From an uncultured Prevotella sp. (lineage in GTDB: Bacteria > Bacteroidota > Bacteroidia > Bacteroidales > Bacteroidaceae), in NCBI GenBank assembly GCA_937889855.1, contig CALBYK010000111.1:1-44148 (forward strand): 44,148 bases of DNA, in the 5' to 3' direction. A program made the translations under genes and the position numbers. Positions within the stretch are counted from its first letter, which is position 1. The number at the start of each line of letters is the position of its first letter. Below are positions 31,420-39,219 of this stretch, piece by piece. The notes beneath the pieces are model-generated. The model did no database searches, was not told where the DNA came from, and was given only the letters and a program-made list of their open reading frames with translations.

Positions 31420-32109
31420 ATGAATGATAAGCCCATTACGCTCCACGAACTTCTGGCGAGCCGAGACGCACGCCATGCCATGCAGCTCAGGCTGCTGGCT
31501 GAACATTCGGGAAAAACACTGGTGTGCCTGACTGTGGTCATGCCAGGAAGCGTGAAGCGTAACCGCCAGTCGCTCACCGTGGCACATGCCGCTGTGGATG
31601 CCATTCGGGATGCCTTCGGGATAGCACGGGATGGTTGCAGTAGTGCCGGGCATGATGTGGAGGACATGCACACGGAGAATGATGCCGAGCTCATAGAGCG
31701 CGACCTCCCTACTGGTTACGAGGCTTACCTCCTCACTTCCATGCCGCTGCTTGACGCCAAGCGCATGGCAGTAGACATAGAGAACACACATCCGCTCGGG
31801 CGCCTATTCGACATAGATGTCATTGACAAGGACGGTGCGCCCGTGTCGCGCGAAATGGTAGGAAACAGTCCGCGCCGCTGTATTGTATGTGACCGCGATG
31901 CACGCTACTGCATGAGGATGCGGTGGCACACTCAGGATGAGATATGGGCACGGATTAACGATATGGTGGAGCAGTATTCTTACACACTCAACTCAATAAC
32001 ACCCGCAAAAGATATAACATATGGAACTTCAGCATGTTTACCCCTCCATTCCTCTCCACCGGCGCCGCATCGAACGGTTCCTGGAGGACAACGGCTTGCG
32101 CTACGATGA
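31420..32109 (+). CDS. citX: CitX, apo-citrate lyase phosphoribosyl-dephospho-CoA transferase
   Basis: A 229-residue CitX, the enzyme that attaches the prosthetic group to CitD. The typical CitX start (LLASRDARHAMQLRLL) and the core HPLGRLFDIDVIDKDG with SPRRCIVCDRDARYC are present. Similarity ends near MVEQY; the last ~45 residues are Pro/Ser/Arg-rich and overlap the first 89 nt of citC in another frame, so they are probably a read-through extension after loss of the normal stop. In the frame of citC a TAA stands at 32015-32017, just before the citC ATG, where an ancestral CitX could have ended after a one-base shift. Confidence 0.92.
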   Translation: MNDKPITLHELLASRDARHAMQLRLLAEHSGKTLVCLTVVMPGSVKRNRQSLTVAHAAVDAIRDAFGIARDGCSSAGHDVEDMHTENDAELIERDLPTGYEAYLLTSMPLLDAKRMAVDIENTHPLGRLFDIDVIDKDGAPVSREMVGNSPRRCIVCDRDARYCMRMRWHTQDEIWARINDMVEQYSYTLNSITPAKDITYGTSACLPLHSSPPAPHRTVPGGQRLALR

Positions 32110-33883
32110 TGTCGACCACTATGCCATGCTCGTGGACGAGGCGACAGGCGAGATTGTAGCTGGGGGCGGACTGTGGCACGGCATAATAAAATGTGTCGCC
32201 GTGGCAGGGAGCCATAAGGGGGAAGCTTTTGCCAACACCATAGTGTCGCATCTCATTGCCTTTGCCAATGCCGAGGGCTACCAATGTGTGAAACTATACA
32301 CGAGCCCCGCGAACCTCAGGCTCTTCGAGAGCCTGTCGTTCCGATTGCTTGCCGAGGCTCCAAAAGCAGTGCTCATGGAGACGGGCATAGGAGGCATGGA
32401 GGAATACTGCAAGGGCTTGAAGAATAAGGTTGAAGTGACATCTGAAGAACAACATGCCGGAGGTGGGGACGCAATCCCTTCCAGTTGTATGTCGCGAAGC
32501 GGCGTGATTGTCATGAACGCAAATCCCTTCACGCTTGGCCACCGCCGGTTGGTCGAGCAGTCGTCAGAGTTGGTTGAAAGATTGTATGTTGTAGTCGTCA
32601 GGGAAGACTGCTCCATGTTCTCATACAACGAACGAAAGGCGATGGTTTGCCAAGGCGTGAAGGACATAGGGAATGTCACCGTTGTTGACGGCAGCGACTA
32701 CACCGTCAGCATGGCGACATTCCCAACCTATTTCCTAAAGCAGATTTCGGACGCGTCCGACACGCAGATGCGCCTCGACCTCGACCTCTTCCGCCGCCAT
32801 ATCGCGCCATCGCTCAACGCTACCGTGCGTTTTGTGGGCAGCGAGCCTACCGATGCGCTCACACGGCGATACAACGAGCTGATGCACCAGTTGCTGCCCG
32901 ACGTGCGCGAGATGTCAAGGCTTGAGATAGACGGTATGCCCGTCAGCGCATCGCGCGTGCGCCGAGCAATAGAGGACAACTGTTTGTGGAAGGCGGCGCG
33001 TCTTGTGCCGCCCACCACCATACCTTATATAATAGGCCATCTCGCTGCGCATGCCCTGCAGGTAGAACTCGACACTACCCCAAAACCTGGACTGGTAGAC
33101 CTCTGCGACAACGGTGCCCACCGCGATATGGACCACGCATTGATGCAGCGTAGCATCCGCACACTGCAACCTTATTTCACGCGCCTGGCACAGCTCGGCA
33201 TTGAGAAAGCCCAACCTGAGCACAATGACATCGTGAACATAGGCATCGAGGCCGAGCAGGCTATGCTCGGAGCAACAGGCGGAGTCAATACCCACAAAGG
33301 CGCACTCTTCTCGCTCGGCCTGGCGACAGTGGTGGCAGCAATGACTGGGAGAGGGGGCGACTCGCCCCCGACCGGGCAGCTTGTTGCCCAAATGCTGTCT
33401 GACATTGCCCGCCGGTTTCCCGACACACACGGTACACATGGAAGCGAGGCGAAAGCCAAAGCGGGGGCCATGTCGGGAACGAAGGCCATGTCGGGGGCGG
33501 GACGCCCCCTCTCCCAGTTAAAGGGGGCGCTGGACAATGCGCGCGAGGGGTATGGGCAGTTGTTCGGAGAGTGGCTTCCGTTCTATGATAACCGAGTGGT
33601 TAGTGGTGATTCTTTCGCCCTTCACAAGACCCTCCTGCGCATTATGTGCGACCTCGACGACACCAACATCGTCTACCGCACGTCAGTCGCGACAATGCAA
33701 CACGTCAAGGCACGTGCGCGACAGTTGCTCGACCGTTATCCTGGAGTGGGAGCTGAGGCTGCTTTCGTGGCAGATATGGAGGCGATGAACAGCGAATTCA
33801 AGGCGCAGAACATCTCCCCTGGAGGCAGCGCCGACATGCTGTCATTGGTTGTCTTTTTGTATGGTGTTGTACGCAAACGGTAG
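32021..33883 (+). CDS. citC: CitC-CitG fusion: citrate lyase ligase plus dephospho-CoA triphosphoribosyltransferase
   Basis: A 620-residue fusion. Residues 1-115 are a GNAT-like domain and 155-335 a nucleotidyltransferase with the TLGH motif at 171-174; together they are CitC, which acetylates the CitD prosthetic group using ATP and acetate. Residues about 340-615 are CitG (TTPKPGLVDLCDNGAHRDM, GGVNTHKGALFSLGL, PDTHGTHG), which makes the prosthetic-group precursor from ATP and dephospho-CoA. Between 440 and 500 CitG holds extra residues translated from two inverted REP-like palindromes (33346-33372, 33490-33516) plus an 18-nt tandem duplication (AMSGTK-AMSGAG); the frame is kept. It starts inside citX. 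Whether the insertions impair CitG is unknown. Confidence 0.93.
   Translation: MELQHVYPSIPLHRRRIERFLEDNGLRYDDVDHYAMLVDEATGEIVAGGGLWHGIIKCVAVAGSHKGEAFANTIVSHLIAFANAEGYQCVKLYTSPANLRLFESLSFRLLAEAPKAVLMETGIGGMEEYCKGLKNKVEVTSEEQHAGGGDAIPSSCMSRSGVIVMNANPFTLGHRRLVEQSSELVERLYVVVVREDCSMFSYNERKAMVCQGVKDIGNVTVVDGSDYTVSMATFPTYFLKQISDASDTQMRLDLDLFRRHIAPSLNATVRFVGSEPTDALTRRYNELMHQLLPDVREMSRLEIDGMPVSASRVRRAIEDNCLWKAARLVPPTTIPYIIGHLAAHALQVELDTTPKPGLVDLCDNGAHRDMDHALMQRSIRTLQPYFTRLAQLGIEKAQPEHNDIVNIGIEAEQAMLGATGGVNTHKGALFSLGLATVVAAMTGRGGDSPPTGQLVAQMLSDIARRFPDTHGTHGSEAKAKAGAMSGTKAMSGAGRPLSQLKGALDNAREGYGQLFGEWLPFYDNRVVSGDSFALHKTLLRIMCDLDDTNIVYRTSVATMQHVKARARQLLDRYPGVGAEAAFVADMEAMNSEFKAQNISPGGSADMLSLVVFLYGVVRKR
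33346..33372 (+). repeat. REP-like palindrome inside citG (left copy)
   Basis: TGGGAGAGGGGGCG, ACT, CGCCCCCGAC: internal 7-bp perfect arms, and an inverted copy of the unit at 33490-33516 (2 differences in 26). Read in frame it codes GRGGDSPP. Confidence 0.75.
33490..33516 (-). repeat. REP-like palindrome inside citG (right copy)
   Basis: Inverted relative to the left copy; 20 nt are identical to the intergenic copy at 21853-21872. Read in frame it codes SGAGRPLSQ. The span from left to right copy is 171 bp, a multiple of three, and the core between them still encodes recognisable CitG residues. Confidence 0.75.
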
Positions 33884-33954
33884 ACTTTTTGCAATAAATA
33901 TGCGCCAAAACACGCAAATACATGCTTTATTGAGGATTTTTGTAACAATCTACA

Positions 33955-33984
33955 TTGCTAACTGATAAAAAAGTAGTACCTTTA
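33955..33984 (+). promoter_or_regulatory. Promoter of acn-icd
   Basis: TTG (33955-33957), 19 nt, TACCTTTA (33977-33984); transcript start near 33991 and a leader of about 22 nt. A weak hairpin (CAATAAA/TTTATTG, 33892-33932) precedes it and may end the citCG transcript. Confidence 0.7.
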
Positions 33985-34012
33985 TTTCTCGAAAACTAAA
34001 AACATTGACATT

Positions 34013-36253
34013 ATGGTTGAACTCATTAATCATGGAGTCTATCTCCTCAACGGAACAGACATTCGCGACGAGTATGCCGGAATTACCCCAGACGAGGCTC
34101 GCGAAAACACTATCACGTATGGTATTCTCCGCTCCCACGATGTAGACGGGACGAAGGGCAAGAAGATGCACATCCGCTTCGACGCAATGATGTCGCACGA
34201 CATAACTTATGTAGGAATCATACAGACGGCACGCGCCAGCGGGCTCAAGGAGTTTCCCTTGCCCTACGCCATGACCAACTGCCACAACTCACTGTGTGCC
34301 GTCGGTGGAACCATCAACGAGGACGACCATGTGTTCGGGCTCTCGGCTGCCAAGAAGTATGGTGGCATATACGTACCCGCAAACCAGGCTGTCATCCACC
34401 AGTATGCCCGCGAGATGATGGTGAAGTGTGGCAACATGATTCTCGGTTCCGACTCACACACGCGCTACGGCTCGCTCGGCAACATGGGCGTGGGCGAAGG
34501 CGGCGGCGAGCTGGTGAAGCAGCTCCTGCGCAACACGTGGGACATCAATGCCCCTGAGGTGGTGCTTGTGTGGCTTGAGGGCAAGCCACGCAAGGGCATC
34601 GGCCCACATGATGTTGCCATATCGCTCGTCAAGGCAACCTTCGAGAGCGGCGCCGTGAAGAACAAGGTGCTGGAGTTTGCCGGACCTGGCGTGAAGAACC
34701 TGCCCATCGACTTCCGCAACGGCATTGACATAATGACAACCGAGACTACATGCCTTAGCAGCATCTGGGTGACTGACGAGGAGGTGCGCCACCACTACGA
34801 GATACACGAGCGCCCGGAGGACTACCGTGAGCTGCGCCCTGGCAACGTTGCCTACTACGACATGATGATACGCATCGACCTCTCCTCGCAGGAGTCGATG
34901 ATAGCCCTGCCGTTCCACCCGTCGAACGCCGTGACCATACACGAGCTGCAAGCCGACCCAGTTGGCATACTGTCGCGCATAGAGGCCGACGCCAAGAAAC
35001 GTTTCGGCGACAAGGTTGACGTGCATCTGCTCGACAAGGTTGTCGATGGCAAGGTGCAGGCCGACCAGGGCATCATAGCAGGATGCTCGGGAGGTACATA
35101 CGACAACCTTGCCGAGGCTGCCGCCATTCTTAAGGGCAAGAGCATCGGCAACGGATACTTCACGGCTTCAGCCTACCCGCAGTCTACGCCCGTGTCAATG
35201 GCTGTAACGCGCGACGGCATAACGGCCGATCTCATGGAGGCTGGCGTGGTGATGAAACCCGCCTTCTGCGGCCCGTGCTTCGGAGCAGGCGACGTGCCGG
35301 CAAACAACGGTCTCAGCCTGCGCCACACCACGCGCAACTTCCCCAACCGCGAAGGCTCCAAGCCGGGGCAGGGACAACTCTCAATGGTTGCGCTCATGGA
35401 CGCGCGCTCCATTGCCGCAACGGCAGCCAACGGCGGCATAATAACAGCCGCGACAGACATCGAATACGACAACGCCCACAAGCCTTATGTATATGATGAC
35501 AAAATCTACAAGTGCCGCGTGTACAACGGTTTCGGCAAGGCGCGTCCCGAGACAGAGCTGCGCTATGGTCCAAATATAAAGGACTGGCCAAAGATGCACC
35601 CCATGGCGGATAACATGCTCGTGGAGCTTGCCGCCGTCATTCACGACCCGGTCACCACTACCGACGAGCTCATCCCGTCGGGCGAGACAAGCTCTTACCG
35701 CTCCAACCCGCTGAAACTGTCCGAATTTGCACTCTCGCGCCGCGTGCCCGAGTATGTCGGCTTGAGCAAGGAGATACAGAAACAAGACCTCGCGCGCCGC
35801 GAGGGTAACGTTTCGGAGAACGTGGCTGAGGCTCTGAAGGCTGTTGGCGCATCGGCAACCGACACCTCGTTCGGCTCTTGTGTGTTTGCCAACCGCCCGG
35901 GTGACGGCTCGGCACGCGAGCAGGCTGCATCGTGCCAGAAGGTGCTCGGCGGTGACGCCAACATCTGCTACGAGTATGCCACCAAGCGCTACCGCTCCAA
36001 CTGCATCAACTGGGGCATCGTGCCGTTCACCATCGCCAAGGATGTGGAGTTCAACTTCGAGCCGGGCGACAAGGTGTTCATCCCCAGCATACGCGAGGCT
36101 ATACTCACGGGCAAGGAGGAAATCGACGCCAAGGTGATAACGAGGGACGGCAAGGTGCTGCCGCTCCACCTCTTCTTCCAGAACCTCACGGAGAACGAGC
36201 GACAGATATTGGCTGAGGGATGCTTGATGAATTACTACAAGAATAAAAAATAA
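34013..36253 (+). CDS. acnA: Aconitate hydratase, mitochondrial-like type
   Basis: A 746-residue aconitase, shorter than the bacterial AcnA type (about 890) and of the mitochondrial-like kind described from Bacteroides fragilis. The three [4Fe-4S] ligands are visible: C358 in GCSGGTYDN, and C419 and C422 in FCGPCFGAGD. Substrate segments DSHTRYGSLG and GSKPGQGQLS are present, and the C-terminal swivel domain carries the arginine-rich loop (TKRYRSNCINWG). It interconverts citrate and isocitrate in the cytosol. It depends on Fe-S assembly such as the Suf genes at the window start. icd follows after 5 nt, so the two are one transcript; citrate synthase, which follows in B. fragilis, is absent here. 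Confidence 0.93.
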   Translation: MVELINHGVYLLNGTDIRDEYAGITPDEARENTITYGILRSHDVDGTKGKKMHIRFDAMMSHDITYVGIIQTARASGLKEFPLPYAMTNCHNSLCAVGGTINEDDHVFGLSAAKKYGGIYVPANQAVIHQYAREMMVKCGNMILGSDSHTRYGSLGNMGVGEGGGELVKQLLRNTWDINAPEVVLVWLEGKPRKGIGPHDVAISLVKATFESGAVKNKVLEFAGPGVKNLPIDFRNGIDIMTTETTCLSSIWVTDEEVRHHYEIHERPEDYRELRPGNVAYYDMMIRIDLSSQESMIALPFHPSNAVTIHELQADPVGILSRIEADAKKRFGDKVDVHLLDKVVDGKVQADQGIIAGCSGGTYDNLAEAAAILKGKSIGNGYFTASAYPQSTPVSMAVTRDGITADLMEAGVVMKPAFCGPCFGAGDVPANNGLSLRHTTRNFPNREGSKPGQGQLSMVALMDARSIAATAANGGIITAATDIEYDNAHKPYVYDDKIYKCRVYNGFGKARPETELRYGPNIKDWPKMHPMADNMLVELAAVIHDPVTTTDELIPSGETSSYRSNPLKLSEFALSRRVPEYVGLSKEIQKQDLARREGNVSENVAEALKAVGASATDTSFGSCVFANRPGDGSAREQAASCQKVLGGDANICYEYATKRYRSNCINWGIVPFTIAKDVEFNFEPGDKVFIPSIREAILTGKEEIDAKVITRDGKVLPLHLFFQNLTENERQILAEGCLMNYYKNKK

Positions 36254-36258
36254 AGACT

Positions 36259-37470
36259 ATGGCACAGAAAATACAGATGGCCACTCCTCTCGTGGAGATG
36301 GATGGCGACGAGATGACCCGCATATTGTGGAAGATGATAAAGGACGAGCTTATCCTTCCGTTTGTCGACCTCAAGACAGAGTATTATGACCTCGGACTCG
36401 TCAAACGCGACGAGACATCCGACCAGATAACAAAGGACGCTGCCGAGGCGACGAAGCGTCTTGGCGTCGCCGTAAAGTGCGCCACAATCACGCCTAATCT
36501 ACAGCGTATGGACGAGTACAAGCTCCACAAGATGTGGAAGAGTCCTAACGGCACCATACGCTCCATCCTTGACGGCACCGTGTTCCGCACGCCTATCACC
36601 ATACCGAGCATACATCCGGCGGTGAAGAACTGGGAGAAGCCTATCACCATTGCCCGCCATGCATATGGCGACGTGTACAAGAGTGTGGAGATACGTGCCG
36701 ACGAGCCGGGCGTTGCGAAACTGGTGTTCGACGGCGAGAGCGGCAAGCACGAGGAGATTGTGATACACGAGTTCAAGGGTGCGGGGGTCATACAGGGCAT
36801 GCACAACACCGACAAGTCGATACGCTCCTTTGCCCACTCATGCTTTAAGTTTGCGCTTGACACCAACCAGAGTGTTTGGTTCTCCACAAAGGACACTATA
36901 TCGAAGAAGTATGACGCGCAGTTCAAGATAATCTTCTACGAGGTGTTTGAGGAGTATAAGGCTGAGTTTGAGAAGCGCGGACTGGAGTTCTTCTACACGC
37001 TCATCGACGATGCCGTGGCACGCGTCATCCGTTCCAAGGGCGGGTTCATCTGGGCTTGCAAGAACTACGACGGCGACGTGATGAGCGACATGGTGAGCAC
37101 CGCCTTCGGCTCGCTCGCGATGATGACGTCCGTACTCGTGTCGCCAGACGGCAAGTATGAGTATGAGGCTGCCCACGGCACGGTGACACGCCACTACTAC
37201 AAGTATCTCAAGGGCGAGGAAACATCAACCAACCCGATGGCGACAATCTTCGCATGGAGCGGCGCCCTTCGCAAGCGTGGCGAGATGGACTCGCTACCCG
37301 AGCTCGTCAACTACGCCAACCAGCTTGAGGCTGCATGCTTCGACACGCTCAACGAAGGCATCGTCACGAAGGATCTTGCCGGACTCATGGAGGGCGTGAC
37401 GCCGAAACCGCAGACATCGGCAGGCTTCATCGCCGCAATACGCGAGCGACTGGAGAAACGCATTGGATAA
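36259..37470 (+). CDS. icd: NADP-dependent isocitrate dehydrogenase (dimeric, eukaryote-like)
   Basis: A 403-residue IDH of the subfamily shared with eukaryotic cytosolic enzymes. The NADP-specific segment AAHGTVTRHYYKY with Arg-His, the metal site Asp pair in FFYTLIDDAVARVIRSKGG...NYDGDVMSD, and the substrate loop SPNGTIRSILDGTVFRTPI are all intact. It converts isocitrate to 2-oxoglutarate, or the reverse under reducing conditions. It is co-transcribed with aconitase (gap 5 nt). A perfect hairpin follows at 37509-37532. Confidence 0.97.
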   Translation: MAQKIQMATPLVEMDGDEMTRILWKMIKDELILPFVDLKTEYYDLGLVKRDETSDQITKDAAEATKRLGVAVKCATITPNLQRMDEYKLHKMWKSPNGTIRSILDGTVFRTPITIPSIHPAVKNWEKPITIARHAYGDVYKSVEIRADEPGVAKLVFDGESGKHEEIVIHEFKGAGVIQGMHNTDKSIRSFAHSCFKFALDTNQSVWFSTKDTISKKYDAQFKIIFYEVFEEYKAEFEKRGLEFFYTLIDDAVARVIRSKGGFIWACKNYDGDVMSDMVSTAFGSLAMMTSVLVSPDGKYEYEAAHGTVTRHYYKYLKGEETSTNPMATIFAWSGALRKRGEMDSLPELVNYANQLEAACFDTLNEGIVTKDLAGLMEGVTPKPQTSAGFIAAIRERLEKRIG

Positions 37471-37508
37471 AAATAAGTAGCTGCGAAAAATTATATATAA
37501 CAGCAGGA

Positions 37509-37532
37509 GGGTATGGCATCCTTGCCATACCC
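37509..37532 (+). terminator. Terminator hairpin after icd
   Basis: GGGTATGGCA, TCCT, TGCCATACCC: perfect 10-bp stem with 4-nt loop, 39 nt after the icd stop. No T-tract, so efficiency is uncertain. Confidence 0.7.
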
Positions 37533-37541
37533 ACTAAATAG

Positions 37542-37637
37542 GGTTCATCCGACATTTCGAGTGATGTAAAGCATTCCCATAATGCCAATTGTAGGAATGG
37601 AAATGAAAACTCAATCACTCGAAATGCCGGATGAGCC
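37542..37637. mobile_element. MITE-like element, copy A (96 bp)
   Basis: Inverted arms 37542-37565 and 37614-37637 (24 nt, 2 mismatches) enclose a 48-bp core with a smaller inverted repeat (CATTCC/GGAATG). Homologous to copy B (4420-4513); solo arms lie at 2351-2374 and, weaker, 21885-21901. It lies between icd and the AraC gene. Confidence 0.78.
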
Positions 37638-37680
37638 TCTTTTTTGCGCCTGTTTCGTTCTTCGATTCAAATATTATGTG

Positions 37681-37688
37681 TAAATTTG
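37681..37688 (+). promoter_or_regulatory. Putative -7 box for the AraC gene
   Basis: TAAATTTG fits TAnnTTTG; the -33 region (TTCG-rich) is weak. A start near 37695 would place the 37727 ATG, not the earlier in-frame ATGs, as the first codon. Confidence 0.5.
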
Positions 37689-37726
37689 AGCCTCAATTAT
37701 CGCAATGTAAAAACTGCTTATTACAA

Positions 37727-38863
37727 ATGGACGAAACAAATCTATTATATCTAATCTACGGCATGTGCATAATGTTCCACCTTATGATGGGGTGGATTTT
37801 CTGCGTGCAGAAGAAGGGTCTTGCCAAGAAACTCATCGGACTGCTCATGCTTCTCATGGCAGTACAATACTCCAAAGACCTTGTGTTCATCAACCACTTC
37901 TATGGCACGAGTCCACTTGCCGAGCACCTCGCGTCGAGCATCGACATCGTCACGGTGCCGCTTTACGCGCTCATCCTTTTTGAATTCTGTCGTCCCGGAT
38001 GGCTCACCGCCTTGAGAGCAGCCTTTTTCGAGATACCCTTTGTCCTTCTTTCCGTCCTGTTTATGGTCACTCATGCCGATGTGTTCTTCAGCGCCATGAT
38101 GGTTTTTTCTGTCATCTATGGTGTGGGCTGTGCCATATGGACCCTCTATGAGTTGCCCCGCTACCACCGCTACTTGAAAGAGGAATATTCATACGACGAG
38201 GACATCAATCTTCACTGGATGCGTGGCGTGATGGTGCTCTTCTTTGTGATACTGTCCATTTGGGTAGTGAGCAACTTGTTTACATCAATGGCCACCGACA
38301 TAGGCTATATGATAAGCTCGCTGATAGGCTGGTCGGTAGTGTGCTATTTCATCAACAAGCAGGAGCTTGTGCTGCGTGAGGTGGTAAGCAGCCGCGACAT
38401 GCCGTGTGCCGAACCAGAGGCAGGGGCAATCGCAACCAGCGCACAGCCAGTGGACGTAAACGTCACCAATGCCGCATCCGCTCCTGTTGCTGCGCCTGCT
38501 GATGCTCCCGACTCGCTCTGCCAACGCCTTGTCGACTGTTTCGAGAAGGACAGGGTCTACCTTGACCCCAAGCTGCGCCTTTCGGAACTTGCCGCGCGCC
38601 TTGGCACCAACCGCACCTATCTGAGCCAGTACTTCAATAAAAATTGCGACCAGTCGTTCTATTCATACGTCAACAACTACCGTGTAGGCCACTCCATGCA
38701 GCTCCTCCGCGACACCGACTACACGCTTGAGGTGATAGCATCAATGTCGGGTTTCAACTCACTTTCAACCTTCCGCCGTGCCTTCGCCCAGACCAACGGG
38801 TGCAGTCCTCTGCAATACCGGGCAGAGTGTCGCGGTGGCTGTGAGGGCGCAAATATGTGTTGA
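37727..38863 (+). CDS. Membrane-anchored AraC-family regulator
   Basis: A 378-residue protein with about seven hydrophobic segments in residues 5-230 (for example LLYLIYGMCIMFHLMMGWIF, VLLSVLFMVTH, VLFFVILSIWVVSNLF), an Ala/Pro linker (about 240-270) and an AraC DNA-binding domain at the C-terminus: LRLSELAARLGTNRTYLSQYF and YTLEVIASMSGFNSLSTFRR, the two helix-turn-helix units. Such membrane AraC proteins of Bacteroidetes bind DNA from the membrane and sense an unknown signal. An upstream ATG at 37631 lies inside the MITE arm and is not favoured. It could regulate the citrate genes or itself; position is the only clue. Confidence 0.9.
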   Translation: MDETNLLYLIYGMCIMFHLMMGWIFCVQKKGLAKKLIGLLMLLMAVQYSKDLVFINHFYGTSPLAEHLASSIDIVTVPLYALILFEFCRPGWLTALRAAFFEIPFVLLSVLFMVTHADVFFSAMMVFSVIYGVGCAIWTLYELPRYHRYLKEEYSYDEDINLHWMRGVMVLFFVILSIWVVSNLFTSMATDIGYMISSLIGWSVVCYFINKQELVLREVVSSRDMPCAEPEAGAIATSAQPVDVNVTNAASAPVAAPADAPDSLCQRLVDCFEKDRVYLDPKLRLSELAARLGTNRTYLSQYFNKNCDQSFYSYVNNYRVGHSMQLLRDTDYTLEVIASMSGFNSLSTFRRAFAQTNGCSPLQYRAECRGGCEGANMC

Positions 38864-38971
38864 CCCCATGCCATGCTATCAAAATTGGCGTTTCATTTTA
38901 TAAAAATCATCTTTTTTATGTAATGAAGTCTCGTTTTTACCCAATGACATGCAATATAGGATTATTTATCC

Positions 38972-38979
38972 TACCTTTG
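38972..38979 (+). promoter_or_regulatory. Putative -7 box of a small transcript
   Basis: TACCTTTG is a perfect -7 box, but no TTTG is found 19-20 nt upstream, so the promoter is uncertain. Confidence 0.45.
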
Positions 38980-38985
38980 TGATGT

Positions 38986-39213
38986 CTAATAAAATATGCG
39001 GTTTTAATACAACCAATACAGAAACGTCAATATATAAAGTATTCGGCTTTTGGATAAACGGCATGACTGGCTGTGGAAGCGACCATTCATTCACGCTTAT
39101 CGGTGACAGTTGTGTCAAGGCCGTATTGATAGCTAAGAGAATGCAGTTTGTAATTGTTTGATAATCAAGAAAAGAGCAAGGTCATTCAGCAGTGATGCTG
39201 AATGACCTTTTTT
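38986..39213 (+). ncRNA. Candidate small RNA between the AraC and MATE genes
   Basis: A ~228-nt segment bounded by a -7 box (38972-38979) and a strong plus-strand terminator (39178-39213). A 70-codon frame covers it (38949-39161), but its first ATGs precede the predicted start of transcription; only a 32-codon tail from ATG 39063 would be transcribed. No homology is recognised for that peptide. A noncoding RNA or a small protein are both possible. Confidence 0.4.
39178..39213 (+). terminator. Intrinsic terminator (14-bp stem, T6 tail)
   Basis: AAGGTCATTCAGCA, GTGA, TGCTGAATGACCTT followed by further T. Oriented for plus-strand transcription, with only a weak T-rich tail for the minus-strand MATE gene, which ends 7 nt away. 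Confidence 0.88.
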
Positions 39214-39219
39214 GATGTT

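Noticed and set aside
38949..39161. 70-residue protein after the AraC gene
   Set aside because: Its first two ATGs precede the predicted transcript start and no homology is recognised; mentioned under the small RNA candidate.
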